DNA of 64,000 nt from Ignavibacteriales bacterium. Lineage in GTDB: Bacteria; Bacteroidota; Ignavibacteria; Ignavibacteriales; Ignavibacteriaceae. Within the stretch, counting starts at the first letter, position 1. Each line of letters opens with the position of its first letter. The notes below the pieces were generated by a model. That model did not search any database. It saw only the letters and a list, made by a program, of their open reading frames with translations, and was not told the DNA's origin. The DNA is taken from positions 62,001 through 126,000 of the forward strand of contig JADJIH010000002.1 of NCBI GenBank assembly GCA_016707115.1. The letters are read 5' to 3'. The translations under genes were made by a program, and so were the position numbers. Of this stretch, positions 7,662-16,650 are shown piece by piece.

Positions 7662-9842
7662 CTATAGAACTTTAAGTTTAGCAAACTTAAGCATTAGTTG
7701 TTTTACATTGTTTCCTTCAAAGTGTACAGTTGCTTTTGTTTGATCACCATTTCCGACAACATCAACAACTTTTCCAAGACCAAATTTATCGTGCATAACT
7801 CTGCTTCCTATGCGCAAGGCAACTCCATCCTGATCAAAACTTTCATATTCAACTTTTTCAAAATATTCGTAATACATTTCTTTTTTAGTTTTACGATTAG
7901 CTTTTCGTCCAAGCCCACCATTTACTTCTTTATATGCATTGGGATCGAGCTCATCAATAAATCTGGATCTACTTTGATATGCAACTTCACCAAATCTATA
8001 TCGAGAACGTGCATGTGTAACGTAAGCTTTTTTCTTAGCTCTTGTTAATGCAACATAAAATAATCTTCTCTCTTCATCTACCGAAGCATCTGACAAAAAT
8101 TTACTTGCGATGGGAAATATATCTTCTTCACAACCGCTGACAAAAACTATTGGCCATTCCAATCCTTTACTAGCGTGAACTGTTAAAAGCGTTACACAAT
8201 TTTTTGTATCGGAATAGTTATCAATATCTGCAATCAATGAAACTTCTTCAAGATATTGTTCAAGCTTGGCATCTGCATTTGCAGAAGAAAATTCACTTAA
8301 AGATGCTAACAGCTGACTGATATTTTCCATTCTTTGTAGGGCTTCTTGCGTGCCTTCTTCCTTAAACATTCGGATGAGTCCAAGATCATCAACCATAGCA
8401 CGAGTAAGTTCACCAACAGATAGTTTATCTTTTAAGCCGATGTACTTATCAAGCAAAGTTTTAAACTGCTTAACATTTTTTTGGATTCGTTCTTTAATAT
8501 CAATTACTTCAAATACTCTTCCCATCGTCTGAAAGAGAGTTATTTCGTGCTTTCGTGCAAAAGCTATCATTCTTGTTACAGTTGTACTTCCAATACCACG
8601 CTGCGGAAAGTTCATAATCCTTAACAAACTTTCTTCATCATTCTGATTAGATATAACTCGAAGATAAGCAATAACATCTTTTACTTCTTTTCTCTTATAA
8701 AACTCAACTCCGCCAATAATTGTATATGGAATTTTCTCTCTGCGAAAAATATCTTCCATTGCACGGGATTGTGAATTAGTACGATATAGAATTGCAAAAT
8801 CATTAAAGACTAATTTTTTCTTAGTTAGTTCGTGCTTTATGTATTTAGAAATTTGTGATGCTTCATCCTTTTCATCAGCACACTTAAGAAGCATTACTGG
8901 TTCACCTTCTTCATTTTCTGTCCAAAGAGTTTTAGCAACCTGATCCTTATTATTTTTGATAACAGAATCAGCAGCTTTAAGAATCATTTTAGTTGATCGG
9001 TAATTCTGTTCAAGTTTAAACAGTTTATACTTTGGAAAATCTTTTCCAAAATCCCTCATGTTTCCTATGTTAGCACCACGCCAGCTATAAATACTCTGTG
9101 CATCATCGCCAACGACAGAAATTAATCCGTTTCTTGAAACAAGTAATTTTAATAACTCATATTGAGCTTTATTTGTATCTTGGAATTCATCAACAAGCAA
9201 AAATTCAAATCGGGATTTATACTTTTGTAGAATGTTTTTCTTCTCATTAAACAGTTCGATAGGTTTAAGCAGCAGATCATCAAAATCCATTGCATTAAAT
9301 TCTATTAGTCTTTTCTGATACTCAACATAAATATCTGCGATTTTTTCCTCGAGAAATGAACCTACATGTTTACTTCTAAATTCCTGAGGAGTAATCATAT
9401 GATTTTTAAGAAAACTGATCCTGTGTCTAACCGAATTAGTAGTAAGATTTTCCAGATCAATATTTAAATCGGTCATTATATTAGAAACTAGGGAAGTTGA
9501 ATCTATTGTATCATAGATTGAAAAATTACTTCTATAATTAATATGTTTTGCTTCAGTACGAAGTATCTTAGCGAATACTGAATGAAATGTGCCCATCCAC
9601 AAATCCTCAGCTTTTTTTCCAATCAACTCCTTAATTCTCTCCTTCATTTCATTGGCTGCTTTATTTGTAAAAGTAAGCGCAAGAATTGATTCAGGGGTGT
9701 AATTTTTCTTTATTAAGTAAGCAATTTTATAAGTGAGAACTTTTGTTTTGCCGGAGCCCGCGCCGGCAACTATCATTTGAGGTCCATCCAGATATTCAAC
9801 GGCTGCAAGCTGTGCTGGATTCAAATCCTTAAATTGGTGCAT
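7662..9842 (-). CDS. UvrD/PcrA-type superfamily 1 DNA helicase
   Basis: The product has all SF1A helicase motifs: Q motif LNPAQLAAV, Walker A AGAGSGKT (about 26-33), Walker B LLVDEFQDT, motif III GDDAQSIYSWRGA, motif IV LEQNYRST, motif V LTVHASKGLEW and motif VI RRLFYVALTRAK. The C-terminus (HDKFGLGKVVDVVG) is the Tudor-like tail of PcrA/UvrD. These 3'-5' helicases act in nucleotide excision and mismatch repair and in removing RNA polymerase or recombinase filaments. I start it at the ATG at 9840-9842 (726 aa) rather than the in-frame ATG at 9875, because a -7 promoter element (9873-9880) overlaps the longer start, the motif-rich sequence begins at MHQFKDLNPAQ, and AGAAAG precedes this ATG. 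Confidence 0.93.
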   Translation of the reverse strand: MHQFKDLNPAQLAAVEYLDGPQMIVAGAGSGKTKVLTYKIAYLIKKNYTPESILALTFTNKAANEMKERIKELIGKKAEDLWMGTFHSVFAKILRTEAKHINYRSNFSIYDTIDSTSLVSNIMTDLNIDLENLTTNSVRHRISFLKNHMITPQEFRSKHVGSFLEEKIADIYVEYQKRLIEFNAMDFDDLLLKPIELFNEKKNILQKYKSRFEFLLVDEFQDTNKAQYELLKLLVSRNGLISVVGDDAQSIYSWRGANIGNMRDFGKDFPKYKLFKLEQNYRSTKMILKAADSVIKNNKDQVAKTLWTENEEGEPVMLLKCADEKDEASQISKYIKHELTKKKLVFNDFAILYRTNSQSRAMEDIFRREKIPYTIIGGVEFYKRKEVKDVIAYLRVISNQNDEESLLRIMNFPQRGIGSTTVTRMIAFARKHEITLFQTMGRVFEVIDIKERIQKNVKQFKTLLDKYIGLKDKLSVGELTRAMVDDLGLIRMFKEEGTQEALQRMENISQLLASLSEFSSANADAKLEQYLEEVSLIADIDNYSDTKNCVTLLTVHASKGLEWPIVFVSGCEEDIFPIASKFLSDASVDEERRLFYVALTRAKKKAYVTHARSRYRFGEVAYQSRSRFIDELDPNAYKEVNGGLGRKANRKTKKEMYYEYFEKVEYESFDQDGVALRIGSRVMHDKFGLGKVVDVVGNGDQTKATVHFEGNNVKQLMLKFAKLKVL

Positions 9843-9872
9843 AATTCTTTCTAATTTTTGCAAAAACAGGTG

Positions 9873-9880
9873 CAAATATA
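9873..9880 (-). promoter_or_regulatory. Candidate Bacteroidota -7 element for the helicase gene
   Basis: On the minus strand this reads TATATTTG followed by C, matching TAnnTTTG(Y). It lies about 30 bases before the preferred start at 9842. No TTTG is found at the -33 distance, so it is a one-box match. Confidence 0.4.
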
Positions 9881-10059
9881 TAAAAATCGAGCTCGAATGG
9901 AAAATTATTGCACGTTTAAAATTTTATAAAATTCATCAATAATGTTATAAAGAGAGTAGAATAAATTTTTAGAGCAAATTTCAATTGTTTCAATGGCACG
10001 TTTATAGATAAATTACTCTTATAGATAAAAAATTAAGCCAAAAATACTTGTTAACAATA

Positions 10060-12105
10060 ATGAATAAGATTAATACTCCAACATCTCAACCTAATGATGA
10101 TAAAACTGAATTGACATCTGATTTTACAAAAACACCTGCTTTTGGTGACTTCCAAAATAAATTCGATGTTCTAGTTCATACGATTCCCGATGGATTAATT
10201 TTACTTAAAGATGAGCAAATAAAGTACTCCAATAAAAACTTTGCTGATATGTTAGGATACTCAATTAATGAAATTACAGAATTAGGATTGCGCGAAGTTA
10301 TTGCTCCGAACGATCTTGAAAGGGTTTTGGAAAGAAGTAAAAAAAGACTCCGCGGTGAAACTGTACCTACCCAATATGAGATAGAACTTATCCATAAGGA
10401 TAATAAAACAATAATACCTGTTTCTGTAAGTGTTGGTGTTATAGGTTCAGGCACTGAAAAATTTCAGTTTGTCATCGTCAGAGATATATCAGACAAAATT
10501 GAAATAGAGAATAAATTTGTTAGAGAATTACAACTTCAGCAATATTTTATGGATTACCTGCCTGACTCAATTTATTTTAAGGATATTGACAGCAGATTTA
10601 TAAAAGCAAATAAAGCAACATTAACAAAAATGGGATTAAGTTCATTTGATGAACTCCTTGGGAAAACCGATTTTGATATTTTTTGTGATGAACACGCTCA
10701 ACTTGCAAAAAAGGATGAAGAAGAAATAATAAAAAGTCGTACTTCTATCATTAATAAAATAGAAAAAGAAATTTGGCGTGATGGTAAAGTAACTTGGGCT
10801 TCTACAACTAAAATTCCTTTGATAGATGAAAATGATGTTGTTTACGGTACCTTTGGTATTACACGAGATATTACTGAGTTAAAGAAAGCAGAAGATATTA
10901 AGGATGCTCTATTTAAGATATCAACAGCAGTAACCTCCCTTAACAACATTAATGTACTCTATGAATTTATTCATAAGTCAATAAGTGAATTGATGAGTGC
11001 AGAAAATCTTTACATAGCACTTTATCATCAAGAAACTGAAACAGTTAGTTTTCCATATTTTGTTGATCAAGTTGATGAACCACCTATTGAAAGAAAAGCG
11101 GGACGTGGATTAACTGAATACATTCTTCGAAGTGGAAAAGCTCATCTGATTAATTCCGAACTTGATCTTAAACTTCGCGAAGCTGGTGAAACATCATTGA
11201 TAGGTGAGCCTACACAAATATGGCTTGGAGTACCACTTAATGTTGAAGGAAAAACTATTGGAGCTATTGTAGTGCAGGATTATTCCGACTCAACAACTTA
11301 TAGTGATGAAGAAAAAGAAATTTTAATTTATGTTTCGGAACAAATTGCACTAGCTATTGATAAAAAACGTAATGAGGAAAAGATTATTCAATATTCTGAA
11401 GAATTAAAAGAAACAAACGCTGCTAAAGATAAATTCTTTTCAATTATAGCCCACGATCTTAAAAGTCCTTTTCATGGATTGCTAGGATTAACAAGAATGA
11501 TTGTTGAAGAATATGATTCTATGTCCGAATCGGAAGTAAAATCTTATCTTAAAATTATTAAAGAATCAACAGAGAGCACCTATAAGCTAATTGAAAATCT
11601 ACTGGAATGGTCCAGATTAGAATCAGGAAAAATGAAATATAACCCTGCTCTGCAAAATATGTTTATGATTGTTGAAGATACACGCATACTCCTTAATCAA
11701 AATGCACGGATGAAAAATATAAATTTAAGAAATAAACTTGGTCATCAAAGTTTCGTTTGGGGAGATGATACAATGCTTCAATCTCTTGTACAAAATCTTA
11801 TCTCAAATGCTATTAAGTTTACTCCAACCAATGGAATTATTGAAGTAACAGAAAATCAGTTTGATAGTTATATTGAATACACTGTTTCAGATACAGGAAT
11901 TGGCATCAAAGAATCAGATATTGAAAAACTCTTCAGGATTGATATGAGTTTTTCAACCAAGGGAACCCAACAGGAAAAAGGAACAGGGTTAGGATTAGTC
12001 CTGTGTAAGGAAATCGTAAATATTCATGGCGGTGAAATTAGTGTTCAGAGCAAAATTAGTGAAGGAACAAAAATTATTTTTACTTTATCTAAACCAAAAT
12101 ATTAA
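10060..12105 (+). CDS. PAS-PAS-GAF sensor histidine kinase
   Basis: This soluble hybrid-free kinase of about 681 residues has a PAS domain (about 35-150, DGLILLKDEQIKYSNKNFADMLGYS), a second PAS (about 160-275, PDSIYFKDIDSRFIKANKA), a GAF domain (about 285-435, including GVPLNVEGKTIGAIVVQD), a HisKA dimerisation domain with the phospho-accepting His in FFSIIAHDLKSPFH (codon 11452-11454), and a HATPase domain with N box LISNAIKFT, G1 DTGIGI and G2 GTGLGL. No transmembrane segment is seen, so it senses a cytoplasmic cue. The ATG at 10060 is preferred to the in-frame TTG at 10048; no clear ribosome site is present. No response regulator is adjacent. A small CPxCG protein follows nine bases downstream. 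Confidence 0.92.
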   Translation: MNKINTPTSQPNDDKTELTSDFTKTPAFGDFQNKFDVLVHTIPDGLILLKDEQIKYSNKNFADMLGYSINEITELGLREVIAPNDLERVLERSKKRLRGETVPTQYEIELIHKDNKTIIPVSVSVGVIGSGTEKFQFVIVRDISDKIEIENKFVRELQLQQYFMDYLPDSIYFKDIDSRFIKANKATLTKMGLSSFDELLGKTDFDIFCDEHAQLAKKDEEEIIKSRTSIINKIEKEIWRDGKVTWASTTKIPLIDENDVVYGTFGITRDITELKKAEDIKDALFKISTAVTSLNNINVLYEFIHKSISELMSAENLYIALYHQETETVSFPYFVDQVDEPPIERKAGRGLTEYILRSGKAHLINSELDLKLREAGETSLIGEPTQIWLGVPLNVEGKTIGAIVVQDYSDSTTYSDEEKEILIYVSEQIALAIDKKRNEEKIIQYSEELKETNAAKDKFFSIIAHDLKSPFHGLLGLTRMIVEEYDSMSESEVKSYLKIIKESTESTYKLIENLLEWSRLESGKMKYNPALQNMFMIVEDTRILLNQNARMKNINLRNKLGHQSFVWGDDTMLQSLVQNLISNAIKFTPTNGIIEVTENQFDSYIEYTVSDTGIGIKESDIEKLFRIDMSFSTKGTQQEKGTGLGLVLCKEIVNIHGGEISVQSKISEGTKIIFTLSKPKY

Positions 12106-12114
12106 TTGTATATA

Positions 12115-12453
12115 ATGGCCGAGCAGAATATACAGAATCAGGATGATCTTGCAGGATTTGAAGATTATTTAGCAGAATTTGATAGCGTAATGGCATTCGA
12201 TAATGAAGACTGCCCTATATGTGGAGTTAGCATCCCGGAAAAAACCACAACAAGTAGTTCCCCATTCGTAGAATACATCCACACAAAAAATGAATCTGAC
12301 CTGAAAGAGATTAAAAAGAAACTTGATTTACTTTGTATACCAATGAAAGTTGAAAAACGATTAGATCCTAAAGTAATGGATAGTATTAGTTATGATTATG
12401 TTGTGCTAATTCCATTAAGATGTTTAGGTTATATTAAAAAAGAAAAGGTCTGA
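12115..12453 (+). CDS. Small conserved-looking protein with a CPICG knuckle, unknown function
   Basis: The ATG at 12115, nine bases after the histidine kinase stop, gives a 112-residue soluble protein. It starts with an acidic segment (DDLAGFEDYLAEFDSVMAFDNED), followed by CPICG, which resembles half of a zinc ribbon, but no second CxxC pair is present; two single cysteines occur later (LLCIPM, LRCLGY). The C-terminal half (about 55-112) looks like a compact alpha/beta module with the strand YDYVVLIPL. I do not recognise the family. Its position suggests a partner or output of the kinase. The stop codon lies inside the stem of a terminator, so it ends the operon. Confidence 0.72.
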   Translation: MAEQNIQNQDDLAGFEDYLAEFDSVMAFDNEDCPICGVSIPEKTTTSSSPFVEYIHTKNESDLKEIKKKLDLLCIPMKVEKRLDPKVMDSISYDYVVLIPLRCLGYIKKEKV

Positions 12454-12468
12454 TTTCTCAGACCTTTT
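12443..12468. terminator. Bidirectional intrinsic terminator
   Basis: AAAAGGTCTGA (12443-12453) pairs with TCAGACCTTTT (12458-12468) around a 4-base loop, with T-rich flanks on both strands. It closes the kinase operon on the plus strand and the T9SS protein gene on the minus strand. The stop codon of the small CPxCG gene forms part of the stem. Confidence 0.85.
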
Positions 12469-12485
12469 TAACATATAATAAATTT

Positions 12486-15400
12486 TTATTTAAGCAGCAG
12501 CATTTTCTTTACATCACTAAAATTCTCTGACTCAATTCTGTAGTAATAAACTCCTGAAGAATAATTATTTGCTCTCCATTCAATTTTATGATAACCGGCC
12601 TCCAAAAACTGATTTGTTAATGTTTCAACTTTTTCTCCAAGAGAATTATAAATTGAAAGATTAATATTTCCGGAAACTGGTAAAGCAAACTTAATTGTTG
12701 TTACTGGATTAAATGGATTTGGAAAATTTTGTTCCAAACTAAAATTTAATGGTGTGCCAACCTCAATCTCGATTTCATTTGAGTATTCAAACTCACCATT
12801 AAAATCAATTTGTTTTAATCTATATACATATTTTCCTGCTGAAACTTTATTATCTATAAATGTATATGATTGTTTTTCTGTTGTTGTTCCGTTTCCATTT
12901 ATAAAACCTATAGTTTCCCATTCATCTAATTTTCCAATCTTTGAATCTTTTAATCTTTGAATTTCAAAACCTGAATTATTAGTCTCAGTTGCCGTGCTCC
13001 AAGAAAGATTTATGCTACCATCTGCACTGCTTGCAGTAAAACTGAAAAGTTCTACCGGAATAACATCTGTACCTCCTGAGAATAAAATTACTCTGCCGTC
13101 ACGTGAGCAAGCAGCAAATTCGCTACTATAATTTCCATCAACATCATCAAGATCAACAATATGCTCAGCAGCATAAGAATTAGTACCTCCACCAAATGCA
13201 TAATTAAAAATGATATTTCCATTTACACTATTATACACATGTGCAATATCATTTAAAGATGCTGACCCAACTTCAGGAATTCCATCTGCATTTAAATCCC
13301 CAAGTAAATCTTTTCCTAAAATATTTCCTCCTGTAGAATTAGACCAGATATTCATTCCAGTCGAACCTTCTATCATATGAATGTTTGGATTTATTCCGCT
13401 AACTAAAATATCTGGATAACCAGATTGATTAACATCAGGCACTATTTTTAAATCCTCAATAAAAACATTTGCTATTGATGTACTCCATATTTGCGAACCT
13501 GTTTCAGCATTTAAACAATAAACATTTCCTGTTGTTGTACCAACAATAACATCTGAACTTGATGAACCAGAAATATTTGGAATTTCACGCACAGTCCATG
13601 GAGTGCCGCTTGTAGGAAATACCCAGGCAATGCTTCCTAATTGATTAAAACCAATTACCTCATTTGTTGTTCCAACTCTTGAACCCGCAGCACCTCCAAA
13701 ATCTGTAGAAGTTACCATATACTTTAATTTTTGTTGAGCCTGCTGATTTATTCTCCAAATTTCATTTCCATTTACGCCATTTAATAAATACACAGAAAAT
13801 CTTCCGGAGCCTGTTGATTCGTTTCCGCTCGCAGTCATTAAAACATCAGGGACACCATCATTATTAAAATCTCTTTTAACATCTAAACCCATTATATCGC
13901 CATCATCAGTCGTGGATGAATTTCCAAATTCCCAGATTACTTCACCTGTTAATCCATTAAGAGCATAAACAAATTCATTTCCTCCTGCTGTTCCAATCAC
14001 AACATCTTCATGATTATCGCCATTCAAATCAGATGCTATTTGAACTCCTTGTTCGTAATCAACTGAGCCTGTGTTTATTGAACCAAAATAAGTTGAGTAC
14101 CACCATAATATATCCGAAGATCCTGAACTATTTCCATTAAAAACTAATGTCCAATAATTTTCTGTTGCAACAACCAAATCTTTAATGCCATCACCATTCA
14201 CATCTTGAATTTTTTTCATAGATCTTGGAGTGTAATCCTGCAAACTTGTTCCGGGATTATCAGGAATCTGTCCTTCCCAGAAAATATTCCCCAATGTAGG
14301 ATCTGCGTTTACACCAATACCTAAAACAGGAACATTTATCAAACTGCTATTTGAAGCATTAGAATAAATTTTAATTGTATCACTAAATGCTGTTGTTAGA
14401 TTAGGATTAAACCAAACTCTAAAACTTGACGATGATAAAGCAAGAATATTTATTGGTGTAAAAAGATTTTCAAAATAAAAGGATGAAGAATTTAATTTTA
14501 TTGAATCAATAGTTAAAACATTTGATCCTGAATTATATAATTCAAACTCAATGTATGATGTTGAGTTAACTCTTTTGCTTCCATAATTAACTAAGGTCGG
14601 AGTTGTAGTTAAATATGGAGCCGTATAAACTCCATTACCTGTTATCGTTACTTTAGAATAATTTACAATCGGATCATTGTGATAAAATAGAATCGAATCG
14701 TTGTAAGTAATGTTTGCGATTGGAGTAAATTCAACGGGAATATTAGCAATTTGTCCGGGTGTTATTGTAATTGGAAATGTAACAGGTATTGTAAAAACAG
14801 AATTGCTTATCGAAGCTGATGTTAAAATAAGATTTGAAGTACCATAATTTTGAATGGAAATGTTCTGCGCTTGAGTGGAATCAATCATGACATTTCCAAA
14901 ATTTAAACTTGGTGTTAATAAAGTAATCCCCGGTGATCCAGAACCACCCAAATCATATTTAAAAAGCTGTCTTCCACTACTCGCTCCAACAGGTTCTGCA
15001 AGCAGCCAAAAGTTATTTCCATCCCAAGCTAAACCTCTCGGATTTTGTCTTAAACCAGGTTGTTCTGGTGGATTAAAAGAAAAAAGTGAATCTTCAGTTA
15101 TAAGACTTACGGCATAAATTCTATCTGCACCTTCAAACCCATCATTAACAAAGAAAATAGTATCACCTTTAACAGTAATTCCCTGAGGCTGAAGTTGACC
15201 AGGAGCGAAGTTTAAAAAATTTAATGTATCAACAAGTTGCTTTGTTGTTGTATTTATTTTATAAAGTGCAACATTTACATTTGGATAATAAACAGAAATC
15301 CATAAACCAGTTCCATCCCAGGCAGCACCGCCAAAATACCATGAACCGCCAAACAGTTGTGTTGAGGTAATAGAATCTAAAACATTTCCATTCTGATCAA

Positions 15401-15719
15401 CTTTAAATAAATCACATCTTGCAGTTTTACGTTCAACATACCAAAAATAATTTCCATCGAACGCCAACCCCTGAGATTCTTTAATTGATGGATAGTTAAT
15501 AACTATTGTATCAACCAAAACTCCTGAATCATCCACAGCATAAATAATTCCACGCCCAGTTGTGGAACTTGATGAAGAAAGCCAGTACTTTGAATTTTCA
15601 TAAACAAGTCCATATCCAGAGCTCCAGAATGTACCAGCTGGAAGATTTACACTATTAATTAATGTTTGTGATTGGACAGTTGATAAAAGTACTAATACTA
15701 AAAGGAAAAATTTTTTCAT
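12486..15719 (-). CDS. T9SS-exported surface protein with Hydin-like Ig and FG-GAP/PQQ-like propeller domains
   Basis: This 1077-residue protein has a signal peptide (MKKFFLLVLVLLSTVQSQ), an N-terminal beta-propeller-like region (about 20-265, with repeated AFDGNYFWYV/AWDGTGLWIS/AWDGNNFWLL blades), two ASPM/Hydin-type Ig modules (about 270-470, SLNFGNVMIDSTQAQNISI), a region of FG-GAP and PQQ-like repeats (about 480-880, QDVNGDGIKDLVVAT, SDLNGDNHEDVVIG), an Fn3-like linker (VELFSFTASSADGSINLSW) and a type A T9SS sorting domain (about 990-1077, NFPNPFNPVTTIKFALP ending SGVYYYRIESENFSDVKKMLLLK). The sorting domain directs export across the outer membrane through the type IX system. An adhesive or structural surface role is inferred; no enzymatic residues are visible. 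AAAGGA precedes the ATG. Confidence 0.85.
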   Translation of the reverse strand: MKKFFLLVLVLLSTVQSQTLINSVNLPAGTFWSSGYGLVYENSKYWLSSSSSTTGRGIIYAVDDSGVLVDTIVINYPSIKESQGLAFDGNYFWYVERKTARCDLFKVDQNGNVLDSITSTQLFGGSWYFGGAAWDGTGLWISVYYPNVNVALYKINTTTKQLVDTLNFLNFAPGQLQPQGITVKGDTIFFVNDGFEGADRIYAVSLITEDSLFSFNPPEQPGLRQNPRGLAWDGNNFWLLAEPVGASSGRQLFKYDLGGSGSPGITLLTPSLNFGNVMIDSTQAQNISIQNYGTSNLILTSASISNSVFTIPVTFPITITPGQIANIPVEFTPIANITYNDSILFYHNDPIVNYSKVTITGNGVYTAPYLTTTPTLVNYGSKRVNSTSYIEFELYNSGSNVLTIDSIKLNSSSFYFENLFTPINILALSSSSFRVWFNPNLTTAFSDTIKIYSNASNSSLINVPVLGIGVNADPTLGNIFWEGQIPDNPGTSLQDYTPRSMKKIQDVNGDGIKDLVVATENYWTLVFNGNSSGSSDILWWYSTYFGSINTGSVDYEQGVQIASDLNGDNHEDVVIGTAGGNEFVYALNGLTGEVIWEFGNSSTTDDGDIMGLDVKRDFNNDGVPDVLMTASGNESTGSGRFSVYLLNGVNGNEIWRINQQAQQKLKYMVTSTDFGGAAGSRVGTTNEVIGFNQLGSIAWVFPTSGTPWTVREIPNISGSSSSDVIVGTTTGNVYCLNAETGSQIWSTSIANVFIEDLKIVPDVNQSGYPDILVSGINPNIHMIEGSTGMNIWSNSTGGNILGKDLLGDLNADGIPEVGSASLNDIAHVYNSVNGNIIFNYAFGGGTNSYAAEHIVDLDDVDGNYSSEFAACSRDGRVILFSGGTDVIPVELFSFTASSADGSINLSWSTATETNNSGFEIQRLKDSKIGKLDEWETIGFINGNGTTTEKQSYTFIDNKVSAGKYVYRLKQIDFNGEFEYSNEIEIEVGTPLNFSLEQNFPNPFNPVTTIKFALPVSGNINLSIYNSLGEKVETLTNQFLEAGYHKIEWRANNYSSGVYYYRIESENFSDVKKMLLLK

Positions 15720-15753
15720 GACAATTTCCTTTATTATAATTTAATAAGTTACT

Positions 15754-16161
15754 TTAATTTCTTGGATGAGTTTTACACCACTCCTTAATATATTCAGCAA
15801 TGGCAGTAGTTGTGGCCCCTGGAGTAAATAATTCTCCGACTCCGATTTCCTTTAATTTTGTGATATCATCTTCAGGAATAATTCCACCACCTGTAAGCAG
15901 TACATCTTCCATTCCCTTTTCCCTAAGCAAAGTCATAAGTTTTGGGAAAATTGTCATATGTGCACCGGACAAAATACTTATACCGATTACATCAGCGTCT
16001 TCTTGCATTGCTGCTTCAACAATCATTTCAGGGGTTTGTCTTAATCCAGTATAAATAACTTCCATTCCCGCATCACGTAAAGCAGCGGCAATAACCTTTG
16101 CGCCTCTATCATGTCCATCTAATCCCGATTTAGCAACAACAACTCTTATTTTTTTATCCAT
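15754..16161 (-). CDS. Cobalamin-binding subunit/domain protein of methylmalonyl-CoA-mutase type
   Basis: This 135-residue protein corresponds to the C-terminal B12-binding domain of acyl-CoA mutases. It has the base-off/His-on motif DGHDRG (DxHxxG), whose His replaces the dimethylbenzimidazole ligand of cobalt, then ISILSGAH and a GGGIIPEDD loop. In many bacteria this domain is a separate small chain that pairs with a catalytic chain to convert methylmalonyl-CoA and succinyl-CoA. The catalytic chain is not in this window. Its ATG overlaps the end of the HIT gene by 8 bases, so the pair is co-translated. The exact acyl-CoA substrate (methylmalonyl, isobutyryl or ethylmalonyl) cannot be decided from this chain alone. 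Confidence 0.88.
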   Translation of the reverse strand: MDKKIRVVVAKSGLDGHDRGAKVIAAALRDAGMEVIYTGLRQTPEMIVEAAMQEDADVIGISILSGAHMTIFPKLMTLLREKGMEDVLLTGGGIIPEDDITKLKEIGVGELFTPGATTTAIAEYIKEWCKTHPRN

Positions 16162-16585
16162 TCAACAAACCTTCATATTTTGAAACAGCCGCTTTAATTT
16201 TTTCAGCATAAACTTCAATCTCAGTAGAATTGTACTCAATTGTTCTTGGTCGCATATGAAAATCATTTTCGTATCTAGGAATAATATGATAATGGAAATG
16301 AAAAACAGATTGTCCGGCTGAAGTTCCATTATTAGATATGACATTAAACCCATCTGCTTTCAAGGCCCTTTTAATAACACCCGAAAGATATTGCGTAAGC
16401 TTAGTCATTTCTTCAAGTTCTTTAGCAGGCATTGTTAAAAAATTGTCAAAGTGTGTCTTCGGAATAACAAGTGTATGTCCATAATTAACAGGATTTATGT
16501 CAAGGAAGGCAATAAACTTTTCGTTTTCAAAAACGATTTCAGCTTCAGAAGTTTTTGATGCTATTTCACAGAAGATGCAATCCAT
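16154..16585 (-). CDS. HIT-family (histidine triad) nucleotide hydrolase
   Basis: The 143-residue protein starts CIFCEIASKT and contains the histidine triad HFHYHIIPR near residues 97-105, with GHTLVIPKTHFDNF earlier, all typical of HINT/HIT hydrolases. These act on nucleoside phosphoramidates or dinucleoside polyphosphates through a nucleotidylated middle His. Length matches the family. Two N-terminal cysteines (CIFC) are the usual zinc-knuckle half seen in HINT homologues. The gene overlaps the B12-domain gene downstream by 8 bases. A near-consensus promoter lies 27-59 bases upstream. The physiological substrate is unknown. Confidence 0.92.
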   Translation of the reverse strand: MDCIFCEIASKTSEAEIVFENEKFIAFLDINPVNYGHTLVIPKTHFDNFLTMPAKELEEMTKLTQYLSGVIKRALKADGFNVISNNGTSAGQSVFHFHYHIIPRYENDFHMRPRTIEYNSTEIEVYAEKIKAAVSKYEGLLNG

Positions 16586-16611
16586 TATTTGCTCGCTTTT
16601 AATTTGTTAAT

Positions 16612-16644
16612 CAAAGTTAAATTATTTTACAGATAACTGCCAAT
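16612..16644 (-). promoter_or_regulatory. Bacteroidota-type promoter for HIT-B12 operon
   Basis: On the minus strand the -7 box TAACTTTG (16612-16619) is a perfect TAnnTTTG, with ATTG (16641-16644) at a 21-base spacing as a one-mismatch -33 box. Transcription would start about 20 bases before the HIT ATG. Confidence 0.6.
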
Positions 16645-16650
16645 AAATTT

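Noticed and set aside
9994..10010. Possible sigma-54 promoter (TGGCACG) before the histidine kinase
   Set aside because: The -24 half matches but the -12 GC half is absent at the required spacing.
12160..12240. Full zinc ribbon in the small protein after the kinase
   Set aside because: Only one CxxC pair (CPICG) is present; the other cysteines are single and distant.
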